Below are positions 23,754-33,889 of a DNA stretch of 64,000 nt, piece after piece. The stretch is from Chryseobacterium salivictor. GTDB taxonomy: Bacteria > Bacteroidota > Bacteroidia > Flavobacteriales > Weeksellaceae. The notes under the pieces are model-generated. The model was not told the origin of the DNA. It worked only from the letters and a program-made list of their open reading frames with translations, and made no database searches. Position numbers and translations under genes: made by a program. Every line of letters begins with the position of its first letter. The stretch's first letter is position 1. The stretch spans positions 2,542,001 to 2,606,000 of the forward strand of contig NZ_CP037954.1 of the NCBI RefSeq assembly GCF_004359195.1, read 5' to 3'.

Positions 23754-23982
23754 ACTGACGACAATTTGAAAGGTTAAATTTCCATTCAATAGTCACAAAA
23801 AAATTAGTTTTCACTATGAATAATAGGCAGAACACAAAATTCAAAATATTTACTTTCAGAACTTATGTGAACTTTAAAGTGATTTTTCACCAACTTTAAA
23901 ATGATTTTTCTTTAATTAAACACTTTTGTGACTTTGGTGGTTTAAAAAAATTATATGATCACTTAAAATTTTTAAAAATATT

Positions 23983-24013
23983 AAAATCTGCTGTGTTAAT
24001 AGCAGATTTTTTT
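23983..24013 (+). terminator. rho-independent terminator downstream of ferritin
   Basis: AAAATCTGCT (23983-23992) pairs with AGCAGATTTT (24001-24010), followed by more Ts. It is about 230 bases past the ferritin stop. Confidence 0.75.
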
Positions 24014-24037
24014 ATTCTATAACTCACTCAAAATCTT

Positions 24038-24045
24038 TATCTTTG
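24038..24045 (+). promoter_or_regulatory. -7 promoter element of ychF
   Basis: TATCTTTG matches TAnnTTTG, 67 bases before the ychF ATG. Confidence 0.6.
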
Positions 24046-24112
24046 CCAACTCGCAATTTAAGGGGTTTAAGGACGACTTTAAACCCTGAATTTTAAACTT
24101 TGAACTAAAGAT

Positions 24113-25204
24113 ATGAAATGTGGAATCGTAGGTTTGCCCAATGTAGGTAAATCAACCCTTTTTAACTGTTTGAGCAATGCCAAAGCGCAGTCTGCCAATT
24201 ACCCTTTCTGTACCATCGAACCCAATATTGGTACGGTTTCTGTTCCAGATGAGCGTTTGTTTGAACTGGAAAAATTAGTAAAACCTGAAAGAGTTTTACC
24301 GGCCGTAGTAGAAATCGTAGATATCGCAGGTTTGGTAAAAGGAGCAAGCAAAGGCGAAGGTTTGGGAAATAAATTCCTGGCAAATATCAGAGAATGTGAG
24401 GCGATTATTCACGTTTTAAGATGTTTCGAAGACGGAAACATTGTTCATGTTGAAGGAACCGTAGATCCGATCCGTGATAAAGAAATTATCGATATCGAAC
24501 TTCAGTTGAAAGATATTGAAACCCTGGCAAAAGCAGTTGAGAAAGCGAAAAAATTCATCAAGTCCGGTAAAAAGGATGATGTGATGACCTACGAAACGCT
24601 CCTTAATCTTCAGAAATTTGTGGAGGAAGGCAACAATGCGCGTGAATTTGCAATGGATGATTTTTCTACTTCAATCATTTCCGAAGTTCAGCTGTTGACC
24701 AATAAACCGGTTCTTTATGTTTGTAATGTCGATGAAAATTCCATTAAAAACGGAAACGAATGGATTGCAAAAATCGAAGAAATGGCCAAAAAAGAAAATG
24801 CAGAAGTTGTCGTTTTGGCCGCTCAGATCGAAGCAGACATCAATGAATTGGATACCTTCGAAGAAAGAGAAATGTTTCTGGATGAATTGGGTTTAACGGA
24901 ACCTGGTGTCAACAGGTTGATCAGAAAAGCCTACGATTTATTACAGTTGCAGACTTATTTCACCGCCGGTGTAAAAGAAGTTCGTGCCTGGACTATAGGA
25001 AAAGGCTGGACCGCACCACAGGCAGCTGGAGTAATTCACACCGATTTCGAAAAAGGATTCATCCGTGCAGAAGTAATCAAGTATGAAGACTTCATTAATT
25101 TCGGATCCGAAGCCAAAGTAAAAGAAGCCGGAAAACTATCTGTAGAAGGAAAAGAATACATCGTTCAGGATGGCGATATGATGAATTTTAGATTCAATGT
25201 GTAA
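24113..25204 (+). CDS. ychF: YchF/OLA1-type ATPase (Obg family)
   Basis: A 363-residue P-loop protein: G1 GLPNVGKSTLFN (residues 7-18), G3 DIAGLVKGASKGEGLGN, and a G4 of NVDE (in YVCNVDENS) instead of NKxD. This replacement is the hallmark of YchF and gives ATP rather than GTP preference. A coiled coil lies in the middle and a TGS domain at the C-terminus (LQTYFTAGVKEVRAWTI to the end). It binds ribosomes and is linked to oxidative-stress responses. It has its own promoter and terminator. Confidence 0.96.
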   Translation: MKCGIVGLPNVGKSTLFNCLSNAKAQSANYPFCTIEPNIGTVSVPDERLFELEKLVKPERVLPAVVEIVDIAGLVKGASKGEGLGNKFLANIRECEAIIHVLRCFEDGNIVHVEGTVDPIRDKEIIDIELQLKDIETLAKAVEKAKKFIKSGKKDDVMTYETLLNLQKFVEEGNNAREFAMDDFSTSIISEVQLLTNKPVLYVCNVDENSIKNGNEWIAKIEEMAKKENAEVVVLAAQIEADINELDTFEEREMFLDELGLTEPGVNRLIRKAYDLLQLQTYFTAGVKEVRAWTIGKGWTAPQAAGVIHTDFEKGFIRAEVIKYEDFINFGSEAKVKEAGKLSVEGKEYIVQDGDMMNFRFNV

Positions 25205-25245
25205 AGCATTTTTTGAATAAGATTATTCTTTAAAAATATATTATG

Positions 25246-25272
25246 AAGCGAACTTTGGTTCGCTTTTTTTTT
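25246..25272 (+). terminator. ychF terminator
   Basis: AAGCGAAC (25246-25253) pairs with GTTCGCTT (25258-25265), followed by a T-run. Confidence 0.85.
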
Positions 25273-25365
25273 GTTCCAGTTTTGTCGGAATGATTAAATT
25301 TTTGTTAAAGATTAATTTGTAAAACTTCAACCTGTTTCGAATGTGTAACTTTAATTAAAATTAAA

Positions 25366-25914
25366 ATGATGGAAAAGAAAATCGCAGTTTTAGTGGGCAG
25401 CTTGAGAAAAGAATCCTTCAACAGAAAAATCGCCAATGAACTGATTCGCCTTGCTCCCAAAACTTTAAAAATGGAAATGGTGGAAATCGGTAATTTGCCA
25501 CTTTATAATGAAGATTTAGATATAAATCCACCTAAAGAATGGACTGATTTCCGTGAAATCATTCAAAATTCAGATGCTGTACTTTTCGTTTCTCCGGAAT
25601 ACAACCGGACGATTCCCGGAGGTTTGAAAAACGCAATTGATGTCGGTTCGCGGCCGCCCGGAAAAAGTGCCTGGAAAGGAAAATCAGGTGCGGTAGTAAC
25701 TGTTTCTCCGGGTGCTACAGGTGGTCTTGGCTCCAATCATAATATTCGTCAAGCCGTTGTTTTTCTGGATATTCCGATGATGCAGCAACCGGAAGCTTAT
25801 ATCGGAAAAGTTCATGAATTATTACGGGAAGATGGAAAAACAGTCATCGAAAAAACGGAAACTTTTCTGAGAGATTATATGCTGGCTTTTGAGAAATGGG
25901 TGAACCGTTTTTAA
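25366..25914 (+). CDS. NADPH-dependent FMN reductase (flavodoxin-like quinone reductase)
   Basis: A 182-residue flavodoxin-fold protein. The FMN phosphate loop is GSLRKESFNRKIA (about residues 11-23), and the family motif SPEYNRTIPGGLKNAIDVGSR is at about 77-97. Members reduce FMN, quinones, azo dyes or chromate with NAD(P)H. The substrate is not predictable. Either of two adjacent Met codons can be the start (25366 or 25369). It appears monocistronic. Confidence 0.88.
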   Translation: MMEKKIAVLVGSLRKESFNRKIANELIRLAPKTLKMEMVEIGNLPLYNEDLDINPPKEWTDFREIIQNSDAVLFVSPEYNRTIPGGLKNAIDVGSRPPGKSAWKGKSGAVVTVSPGATGGLGSNHNIRQAVVFLDIPMMQQPEAYIGKVHELLREDGKTVIEKTETFLRDYMLAFEKWVNRF

Positions 25915-26021
25915 AGTGAAAACGGGAATTCTTAACCGGGAATTTAACTTTTATGATCATTAATACTGGACAGTTACCGAAAACTTTTCCACAAAATTTT
26001 AGAAATCAATTTCCTTTCGCT

Positions 26022-26029
26022 ATTTTTGT
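26022..26029 (+). promoter_or_regulatory. -7 promoter element of parE
   Basis: TATTTTTG matches TAnnTTTG and lies 35 bases before the ATG at 26064. It lies inside the longer open frame that begins at 25953, so that longer start is unlikely. Confidence 0.6.
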
Positions 26030-26063
26030 GAGTTACAGAATTTTAAAGTACTTTCTAAAAAAT

Positions 26064-27956
26064 ATGAGCGAAAACAATACGGTCAATTATTCCGAAGACA
26101 ATATCAGAACCCTCGATTGGCAAGAGCATATCCGACTGCGACCGGGAATGTATATCGGTAAATTGGGCGATGGTTCTTCGGCTGACGACGGAATCTATAT
26201 TTTGCTCAAAGAAATCATCGATAACTCCATCGATGAATTCGTGATGAAATCCGGAAAAAGAATCGAAATAAAAATCGATGACGGCAAAGCCGTGATCCGT
26301 GATTATGGCCGTGGGATTCCGTTAGGAAAGGTAGTTGACGCCGTTTCTAAAATGAATACTGGTGGAAAGTACGATTCGAAAGCTTTTAAAAAATCAGTCG
26401 GTTTAAATGGAGTAGGAACCAAGGCCGTGAATGCGCTTTCAGAGTTTTTCAAAGTAAAATCCGTCCGCGACGGAAAAATGAAAATTGCCCAGTTTTCAAA
26501 AGGACTTATTACGGACGATTTTCCGGAGGCAGATTCTACAGACAGAAACGGAACTGAAATCACTTTTGTGCCGGATACTACGATATTCACTCATTTCAAA
26601 TTTCGCAAGGAATATATCGAGAAAATGCTCAAAAACTATTGCTACCTGAATCCGGGTTTAAAAATAGTTTTTAATGGCGAAACGTATTTCTCAGAAAACG
26701 GGCTGAAAGATTTATTGAATGAAGAAATTGAGGGCGAAATTATCTACCCGATCGTTCATTTGAAAGATGAAGATATTGAAGTTGCCATTACGCATTCGGA
26801 TAAATCACAATCTGAAACTTATTTTTCTTTTGTCAACGGACAAAATACGACGCAAGGTGGAACGCACTTAAATGCCTTCCGGGAAGCCTATGTGAAAACA
26901 ATCCGGGAATATTTTAATAAAAACTTTGAGGCTGCCGATATTCGGAAATCGATTATTGCTGCCGTTGCCATTAAAGTCATTGAACCTGTTTTCGAATCCC
27001 AGACGAAAACAAAATTAGGATCCAACGAAATTGAGCCGGGAAAAGAAACGGTAAGATCTTTTATTACCAATTTCTTAAAAAATAAACTCGATAATTTCCT
27101 TCATCAAAACCAGGAAATTGCGGAAGCGATTCACCGCAAAATCATCATTTCTGAAAGAGAAAGGAAAGAGCTTTCGGGCATTCAGAAATTAGCGAGAGAA
27201 AGAGCGAAGAAAGTTTCACTTCACAACAAAAAACTCCGCGATTGCAGACAGCATTACAATGACCAAAAAGCATTGAGAAAGGCAGAAACCATGATCTTCA
27301 TCACCGAGGGAGATTCTGCTTCCGGCTCGATTACCAAATCGCGCGATGTAGAAACGCAGGCCGTTTTTTCGTTGAAAGGTAAACCGCTGAACTGTTATGG
27401 TTTGACGAAACGGGTCGTGTATGAAAATGAAGAATTCAACTATCTGCAGGCCGCTTTAAATATTGAAGACTCTCTGGAAGATCTCCGGTACAATCACGTG
27501 ATCATCGCCACCGATGCCGATGTCGACGGGATGCACATCCGTTTGCTGATGATTACTTTCTTCCTTCAGTTTTTCCCGGATTTAATTAAAAACGGACATC
27601 TTTATATTCTGCAAACGCCACTGTTCAGGGTGCGAAATAAAAAAGAAACCAGATATTGTTATTCAGAACCTGAAAGGGTAAAAGCCCTGCAGGAATTGGG
27701 TAAAAGCCCAGAAATCACCCGATTCAAAGGACTTGGGGAAATCTCTCCGGATGAGTTTAAGCATTTTATCGGGAAAGATATCCGGTTGGAACCGGTCGTT
27801 ATTGGGAAAGACCAGACCATAGATCATTTACTGGAGTTTTATATGGGTAAAAACACGCCGGACCGCCAGTTATTTATTCTGGAAAATCTCGTCGTAGAAG
27901 ATCCCGATATTGATAAAAAAGAACTGTTAACAGAAGCTGAGCAGGAAGTTAATTAA
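26064..27956 (+). CDS. parE: DNA topoisomerase IV subunit B (ParE)
   Basis: A 630-residue type IIA topoisomerase ATPase subunit from the start [21 protein letters not shown] motifs are DNSIDEF, DYGRGIP and [13 protein letters not shown]. The TOPRIM domain shows [11 protein letters not shown] and DADVDGMHI. With ParC it decatenates daughter chromosomes. The open frame extends upstream to 25953, but those 37 codons include a promoter box and have no family match. parE is followed after 5 bases by a small membrane-protein gene and then parC. Confidence 0.94.
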   Translation: MSENNTVNYSEDNIRTLDWQEHIRLRPGMYIGKLGDGSSADDGIYILLKEIIDNSIDEFVMKSGKRIEIKIDDGKAVIRDYGRGIPLGKVVDAVSKMNTGGKYDSKAFKKSVGLNGVGTKAVNALSEFFKVKSVRDGKMKIAQFSKGLITDDFPEADSTDRNGTEITFVPDTTIFTHFKFRKEYIEKMLKNYCYLNPGLKIVFNGETYFSENGLKDLLNEEIEGEIIYPIVHLKDEDIEVAITHSDKSQSETYFSFVNGQNTTQGGTHLNAFREAYVKTIREYFNKNFEAADIRKSIIAAVAIKVIEPVFESQTKTKLGSNEIEPGKETVRSFITNFLKNKLDNFLHQNQEIAEAIHRKIIISERERKELSGIQKLARERAKKVSLHNKKLRDCRQHYNDQKALRKAETMIFITEGDSASGSITKSRDVETQAVFSLKGKPLNCYGLTKRVVYENEEFNYLQAALNIEDSLEDLRYNHVIIATDADVDGMHIRLLMITFFLQFFPDLIKNGHLYILQTPLFRVRNKKETRYCYSEPERVKALQELGKSPEITRFKGLGEISPDEFKHFIGKDIRLEPVVIGKDQTIDHLLEFYMGKNTPDRQLFILENLVVEDPDIDKKELLTEAEQEVN

Positions 27957-27961
27957 GGAGA

Positions 27962-28447
27962 ATGAGATTAAGAAATACAGACAAAGCGGGCTATTTTAGG
28001 TTCTTGAGTTTATTGGTCATTATCATTTTTATTTTGGGGATAGCGGCTTTTTTATTAGAATATTTCATTTACGATTATTTAGGATCAATGCAATATTTGC
28101 TTATTACCATTCCGGTAGTGACGGTATTGATATTTTATTTTAAAGGAAGGCAGATTTTTGAGTATGACAGTGAGGGCGAAGCTTTACATTTTAAAAACAG
28201 TAATGTTGTTTTATTTTTAAATAAAAGTCTCAACGACGAGTTTCCAAAATATAAACTTTTAGCATACGATATTGTTAATATTTTTATTGTGAAAAGATTG
28301 TACATTACAATCAATGGTAAGAAAGGGAATATTATTCTTAAATATGATATTTCGTATCTGACCAGGAAAGAATTAAATGACTTAAAAATGTCTCTCAGCA
28401 AAGTCATTAGAAATAATAAAGAACAAAAGAGAGAAGATATTAGTTGA
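27962..28447 (+). CDS. hypothetical membrane protein between parE and parC
   Basis: A 161-residue protein with two transmembrane helices (FRFLSLLVIIIFILGIAAFL and YLLITIPVVTVLIFYF), followed by a basic cytosolic part that resembles a bacterial PH-like beta domain (EYDSEGEALHFKNSNVVLF onwards). It begins 5 bases after the parE stop, and its TGA overlaps the parC ATG by one base (TGATG). It must therefore be cotranscribed with the topoisomerase IV subunits. No family is recognised and any link to topoisomerase function is unproven. Confidence 0.75.
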   Translation: MRLRNTDKAGYFRFLSLLVIIIFILGIAAFLLEYFIYDYLGSMQYLLITIPVVTVLIFYFKGRQIFEYDSEGEALHFKNSNVVLFLNKSLNDEFPKYKLLAYDIVNIFIVKRLYITINGKKGNIILKYDISYLTRKELNDLKMSLSKVIRNNKEQKREDIS

Positions 28448-31032
28448 TGGAAGAGCAAGAAAATCACCGGGAAGAATCCCTGAGAAAAGTTTCCGGTCTG
28501 TACAAGGACTGGTTTCTCGATTATGCATCATACGTTATTTTGGATCGTGCGATTCCTTCTATTTTTGATGGTTTCAAACCGGTTCAAAGAAGAATCATGC
28601 ACTCCATGCGTGAGTTGGAAGACGGCAGATATAACAAAGTTGCCAATGTGGTAGGAAATACCATGAAGTACCATCCACACGGAGATGCGTCGATTACCGA
28701 TGCAATGGTTCAAATCGGGCAGAAAGAATTGTTGATTGATACGCAGGGAAACTGGGGAAATATCTTCACCGGAGATTCTGCGGCAGCAGCCAGATATATT
28801 GAAGCAAGACTTACGCCTTTCGCTTTGGAAGTGGTCTTCAACCCGAAAACCACAGAATGGGCTAAATCCTATGACGGCAGAAATAACGAACCCATTGACC
28901 TGCCGGTAAAGTTTCCACTGCTTCTCGCACAGGGAGTCGAGGGAATTGGTGTAGGACTTTCTACCAAGATTATGCCTCATAATTTCAATGAATTAATTGA
29001 TGCTTCTATCGCTCACTTAAAAGGGAAGAAATTTCAGATTTTTCCGGATTTTATAACGGGTGGAATGCTCGATGTTTCAAATTATAATGACGGCGAGCGT
29101 GGCGGAAGAATCCGTGCCAGAGCCCGGATTATTCAGAAAGATAAAAATACGCTTTGCATTAATGAACTTCCTTTTGGTAAAAACACCAGCGATTTAATTG
29201 ATTCCATCATTAAAGCCAATGAAAAAGGAAAGATAAAAATCAAAAAAATTGAAGACAATACTTCCGACGAAGTTGAAATAAATATTTTTCTGACCAATGA
29301 TGTTTCGCCTGATAAAACGATCGATGCCTTATACGCTTTTACCGATTGCGAAATTCCGATTTCACCGAATGCCTGCGTAATTGTCGGCGACAAACCGATG
29401 TTCCTGAATGTGTCTGAAATCCTCAGACAGAATACAGATCACACGGTTTCTCTGCTTAAAAAAGAACTGCAGATCGAATTGCATGAACTGCAGGAAAACT
29501 GGCATTTTTCTTCGTTGGAAAGAATTTTTATTGAGAACCGAATTTACCACGATATCGAGGAAGTAAAATCCTGGGACGAAGTCATTGCGACCATCGACAA
29601 AGGGCTGAAACCTCATACCACTCATTTATTAAGAGCGGTAACAGAAGAAGATATTTTAAGATTAACCGAAATTAGAATTAAAAGAATTTCGCGTTTTGAT
29701 TTAGATAAATTCAAGGAAAACATCCTGGCTCTTGAAGGAAAAATTGAACAGGTTAAATATCATTTAGAACATTTGATTCCGTACGCGATTGACTATTATT
29801 CTAATATTCAGAAAAAATACGGAAAAGGAAGAGTGCGGAAAACTGAACTCAGAATTTTTGATACGATTGATGCGACGAAAGTTGCGGTGGCCAATGAGAA
29901 ATTCTATGCCAATTTTGAAGAGGGATTTATCGGAACTTCACTGAAAAAAGATCAGTATTTATTCGACTGTTCGGATATCGACGATATTATTACCTTCCAG
30001 AAAGACGGCACGATGCGGGTGGTGAAAGTGGAAGCCAAAACATTTATCGGTAAGAATATTCAACACGTTGCCATCTGGAAAAAGAACGATAAAAGAACGG
30101 TTTACAATATGATTTACCGGGAAGGAAAAGACGGTCCCTATTATATGAAACGTTTTTCTGTGACCGGCGTTACCAGAAATACCGATTACAAATTGGCTTC
30201 GGATAAAAAAGGATCCGAAATGCTGTACTTCTCAGCAAATCCTAATGGTGAAGCCGAGAAAGTAACCGTTTTATTAAAACCAAATGCGCGGGTAAGAAAA
30301 AACAAAATCGATATTGATTTCTCAGACCTGGCGATAAAAGGCCGTGATTCCAAAGGCAATGTGGTCACCAAATATATTGTCAAAAAGGTCGATTTAAAAG
30401 AAGAGGGTCACTCGACTTTGGCACCGAGAAAAATCTGGTTTGATGATACGGTCCGTCGATTAAATGCCGATGCGCGCGGAACTTTACTGGGAACTTTCAA
30501 AGGCGATGACAAAATAGTAATTATCAATTCTCATGGGGAAGCCAAGTTGGTGAGTTTCGAATTAGGTAACCGTTTCGATGATGAATATTTGGTCCTCGAA
30601 AAATGGAGACCAGAGCAACCAATTACCTGTATTTATTTTGATGGTGAAAAACAGATTTATTTTATTAAAAGATTCCTGCTCGAGAATACGGCGAACGTTC
30701 AGAATTTCATGCCGTCTGATCATCCGAAATCATTTGTAGAAAATGTCCTGATTGCCAATAATGCGACGGCCGAAATTATTTTTACCAAAGAGAAAGGCAA
30801 AGATAAAGAGCCGGAAACCGTTATTATTGATGAATTCATCTCGGTAAAAGGTATTAAAGCGATCGGAAATCAGTTTATCAAAGACAAAGTGAAATCCATT
30901 AATATCATCATTCCCGAACCGGAAGAAGAAGTTATTAAAGAGGAAGAAGAAGAAACTGATAATAGCGAAAATCTTACGGATGAGGAAATTCCGGAAGAAG
31001 GAACGATCGGTGATCTTTTCGATCTTGAATAG
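28447..31032 (+). CDS. parC: DNA topoisomerase IV subunit A (ParC)
   Basis: An 861-residue protein. The N-terminal breakage-reunion domain includes YASYVILDRAIPSIFDGFKP and VQRRIMHSM, and AAARYIEARLT with the catalytic tyrosine at residue 117. The C-terminal part has degenerate beta-pinwheel blades and a strongly acidic tail (EEEVIKEEEEETDNSEN region). The start is ATG 28447 (a TTG codon at 28444 gives the longer frame). It works with ParE, whose gene is in the same operon. Confidence 0.94.
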   Translation: MEEQENHREESLRKVSGLYKDWFLDYASYVILDRAIPSIFDGFKPVQRRIMHSMRELEDGRYNKVANVVGNTMKYHPHGDASITDAMVQIGQKELLIDTQGNWGNIFTGDSAAAARYIEARLTPFALEVVFNPKTTEWAKSYDGRNNEPIDLPVKFPLLLAQGVEGIGVGLSTKIMPHNFNELIDASIAHLKGKKFQIFPDFITGGMLDVSNYNDGERGGRIRARARIIQKDKNTLCINELPFGKNTSDLIDSIIKANEKGKIKIKKIEDNTSDEVEINIFLTNDVSPDKTIDALYAFTDCEIPISPNACVIVGDKPMFLNVSEILRQNTDHTVSLLKKELQIELHELQENWHFSSLERIFIENRIYHDIEEVKSWDEVIATIDKGLKPHTTHLLRAVTEEDILRLTEIRIKRISRFDLDKFKENILALEGKIEQVKYHLEHLIPYAIDYYSNIQKKYGKGRVRKTELRIFDTIDATKVAVANEKFYANFEEGFIGTSLKKDQYLFDCSDIDDIITFQKDGTMRVVKVEAKTFIGKNIQHVAIWKKNDKRTVYNMIYREGKDGPYYMKRFSVTGVTRNTDYKLASDKKGSEMLYFSANPNGEAEKVTVLLKPNARVRKNKIDIDFSDLAIKGRDSKGNVVTKYIVKKVDLKEEGHSTLAPRKIWFDDTVRRLNADARGTLLGTFKGDDKIVIINSHGEAKLVSFELGNRFDDEYLVLEKWRPEQPITCIYFDGEKQIYFIKRFLLENTANVQNFMPSDHPKSFVENVLIANNATAEIIFTKEKGKDKEPETVIIDEFISVKGIKAIGNQFIKDKVKSINIIIPEPEEEVIKEEEEETDNSENLTDEEIPEEGTIGDLFDLE

Positions 31033-31327
31033 TTAATGTGTGCTTCAAGCCTGTTTAAAAGTGATAAAAAGATTGCCTTTTCGGGTTTTAAAAAAAATTT
31101 AAAGTTCTTAGAAAAAGACCGTCTCAGAAATGGTCAGAAAATAGAAATAAGGAGTGAAAACCAGAAGGTTTTTGCTCCTTACTTTATAGGTTTAAATCTA
31201 AACGGAAAATCTCCAAAAGGTAAAAAACGGCAACTTTTTAGTACGCTTTCTTTTTTGATCTTTTGAAAGACTTAAAAAAATATCGCTTTTGGCCTTTATT
31301 GGTTTTAAAATAAACTTAAACAGGTTC
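31033..31327. other. parC-tamL convergent intergenic region
   Basis: About 295 bases. It contains an imperfect hairpin (31149-31180). A 76-codon frame (31036-31266) has no protein-like pattern and I treat it as non-coding. Confidence 0.55.
31149..31180. terminator. hairpin downstream of parC, possible terminator
   Basis: The 14-base arms 31149-31162 and 31167-31180 (starting AAGGAGTG and ending GCTCCTT) pair except at two positions. No strong T-run follows on either strand. Confidence 0.4.
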
Positions 31328-33889
31328 TTAAAAAGGATAACCGAAAGCAAAATTAACCACCGGTTTCCAAGTACTTCCAAAAACCCACCGGTCGCCCACA
31401 GGCTGGTTGGGATCGTAGACTTTGTACGCTGCATCTAACCGCAAAGTGATATAGGCGATATTGATCCTCAGACCAACTCCGGTTCCGACTCCCATCTGAG
31501 AAATGAATTTGTTAAACTTAAACTGGTCACCAAATCCGCTGTCTTTTAAACTCCAGATATTTCCTGCATCTACGAAGGCGGCGCCTTCAAACATGTCTGT
31601 AAATGGCATCCTGTACTCAATATTGGTGGTCAGTTTTATATTGTCCATTACGTAAGAACGAACCCTTTCATCGAGTTGAGAATCAGCAGGACCCAAACCT
31701 CCGTACACGCGCCAGGCACGAATATCATTGGAACCACCATTAAAATAAGATCTCACAAATGGCATTGTCGAAGAATTACCGTACGGAATTCCGATGCCGA
31801 TAAACTGTCTTAATGCGAGTGTTTGTTTTTCATTATTAAAGGTGAAATATTTTCTGACATCAAAATCAAATTTCACAAACTGGGAATAGGGGATTTTGAA
31901 AATGGTTCTGGAGGGGCCAGAGACTATTCCATCGTCTTTTCGGCTGCTGTTGAATGCACTGAAAATATTTCCGGCGATTTCAAATTTACCATTAAAATAG
32001 AACGGATTAGGGCGGTCTTTCTTTCCGATTTCATTATAAATAAAATTATAAATTACCGAAGAAATAAGAATATCCTGCGTTTGACGGTCTTTATTGATCA
32101 AAGACTGCAGGAAATTATTTAATGAGGAAAGGTTATCACCGGTTAAGGATTCCTGAAAGCTTTTATCATCTACGATCATGGTTGAAAAATCATCAGAACT
32201 TATACTTCCTGCAACGAAATCCTGGTATAAAGCAGGAGAATAAATTTTAAACATTTGGTTGCGGACTTCTGCATCCTGTGGAAAGAAATCATAATACCGG
32301 TCTTTATTTCGGGTTAAACTTAGTTGGGTATTAAAAATAGAAAGCCGGTGAGAAACAATATCATTGGCATTGGCAAAGTAGTTCAGACCTGCGTTAAAGC
32401 CAATTCTTCCTAATCCTATATTATCCTGAACCGAAGCTCCTAAAACAATCGATGAAGTAGGAGAGTACTTTTTGGGAACTAATTTCCAGGTTTTAAAAGG
32501 AAGCAGTAACCTCGGGAAACTCAACGAAGTTTGTGCCAGAATTTCATACGCGAGGGTTCGTTGGCTTGTATTTTTAGAATTGGTCACAGAACCGAAAATC
32601 CCGGAAAGACTTGTTGTCAGGTTTTCAGCACCTCCGAAAACATTACGGCTTGTAAGATCAATTGAAGGGGAAACTCCAAAGTTTAAAATTTGAGAATAAT
32701 TGATATCGGTCGCCACTTTTAAATCATACTTTGGCAATGGTGCCAGAAAATAGTTTACATCTAAAATACTGTCGCTGGACTTGCGCAGAATCTCATCATA
32801 TTTAATAATACTGAAATTATTCATCGCCGCGATATTCCTCTTCGTTAAATCCAAATTTCTCTGATCATATACTTCTCCGGGCCGCAAAATAATCGGTCTC
32901 CACAAGGACATTGTTTTATACTGATCATCAAGCTTATAAAAATTAATTCTTAATAATGAATCTTTGACCGTATCTGCCGAATCCGATAGTTTTTCCAGAA
33001 GATGAACCTTCACATTTCCGATGGTTGTAAGCTTATAACGCGAATCTATAGAATCTTTATGAATATCCATGGTCAGCGGAACATTCTTTCTGCTTTGTAA
33101 GGTATCTGCTGTAAAGTAGATTTCTTCATTAGTATTATTGAATTTGTAATAACCGTAGTCCTTCATCAAATCGTTAATCCTTTTGACTTCTTTCTCTAAA
33201 ACGGACTGATCCAATATCTTTTTTCCCCGAACCAAACTTTTAGCAAGATGTTGCTCATAAATATTTTTAATGGCGGGATCCGGAATATTATAGTAATAAT
33301 CGCTGATATAGGTTGGATCTTTATGGGTAATTAAATAATTAACCTGTGCTTTTTTTGCTGCTGAATCTAAATCTAGGGTGAACTTTACATCGGTATCCCA
33401 ATATCCTTTATACACTAAGAATTTACGGACTGAGGTCGCGCTCTGTTCCGTTTTTCCCTGATCTAAAATGACGGGAGGCTGTCCAATATTCTGTAAAAAT
33501 CTCTCATAAAAAAGCCGTTTTCCAACAAATTCCGGATGTTTGTATTTCACAAAAAGGGAATCCCGAAGTTTCTGATCTCTCATTTCATTGGGGTAAGTCA
33601 TGTATTCCGCAAGAATAGAATCGTATTTAGGATTGGTTGCATTGTACATCCACAATCCAATTGGCAAGATAAAAAGTTGCTTTTTATTGGGTTTTTGACT
33701 CACATGACTTTCAATTTCATCATCGTGCACTTTCCCATCTTCATATCTGAAATTATTTTTGGTCAAAAGATACTCACCATCAGGAACTTTTTTTGTTGTA
33801 CTGCAGGCATACAAAAAAACAATTGTGATTGCAGATGAAAAAAATAAGTAATACTTTTGAAAATATTTTGAAAAATGCTTACGGCTCAT
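31328..33889 (-). CDS. tamL: TamL-type BamA/TamA outer-membrane assembly lipoprotein
   Basis: An 853-residue protein with a lipoprotein signal (IVFLYACSTTKKVPDGEYLL; Cys29), POTRA-like repeats in the first half, and a C-terminal Omp85 beta-barrel (RSYFNGGSNDIRAWRVYGGLGP, FVDAGNIWSL and final strand VNFAFGYPF). The cysteine anchor plus KVPDGEYLLTKN is typical of TamL, the Bacteroidota lipidated TamA variant that partners TamB for envelope biogenesis. Its start codon overlaps the divergent trmH-like start by 15 bases. No tamB lies downstream here; parC follows convergently. Confidence 0.87.
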   Translation of the reverse strand: MSRKHFSKYFQKYYLFFSSAITIVFLYACSTTKKVPDGEYLLTKNNFRYEDGKVHDDEIESHVSQKPNKKQLFILPIGLWMYNATNPKYDSILAEYMTYPNEMRDQKLRDSLFVKYKHPEFVGKRLFYERFLQNIGQPPVILDQGKTEQSATSVRKFLVYKGYWDTDVKFTLDLDSAAKKAQVNYLITHKDPTYISDYYYNIPDPAIKNIYEQHLAKSLVRGKKILDQSVLEKEVKRINDLMKDYGYYKFNNTNEEIYFTADTLQSRKNVPLTMDIHKDSIDSRYKLTTIGNVKVHLLEKLSDSADTVKDSLLRINFYKLDDQYKTMSLWRPIILRPGEVYDQRNLDLTKRNIAAMNNFSIIKYDEILRKSSDSILDVNYFLAPLPKYDLKVATDINYSQILNFGVSPSIDLTSRNVFGGAENLTTSLSGIFGSVTNSKNTSQRTLAYEILAQTSLSFPRLLLPFKTWKLVPKKYSPTSSIVLGASVQDNIGLGRIGFNAGLNYFANANDIVSHRLSIFNTQLSLTRNKDRYYDFFPQDAEVRNQMFKIYSPALYQDFVAGSISSDDFSTMIVDDKSFQESLTGDNLSSLNNFLQSLINKDRQTQDILISSVIYNFIYNEIGKKDRPNPFYFNGKFEIAGNIFSAFNSSRKDDGIVSGPSRTIFKIPYSQFVKFDFDVRKYFTFNNEKQTLALRQFIGIGIPYGNSSTMPFVRSYFNGGSNDIRAWRVYGGLGPADSQLDERVRSYVMDNIKLTTNIEYRMPFTDMFEGAAFVDAGNIWSLKDSGFGDQFKFNKFISQMGVGTGVGLRINIAYITLRLDAAYKVYDPNQPVGDRWVFGSTWKPVVNFAFGYPF

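Larger units (their letters stand above)
23754..24112. other. intergenic region: terminator and ychF promoter
   Basis: About 360 bases, AT-rich. The middle holds phrases like CTTTTGTGACTTTGGTGG that echo intergenic text around 6970-7100. Functional elements are the terminator at 23983-24010 and the -7 box at 24038-24045. Confidence 0.6.

Noticed and set aside
31036-31266. 76-codon plus-strand frame after parC
   Set aside because: Lysine/phenylalanine-rich, no domain, overlaps the hairpin region; treated as non-coding.
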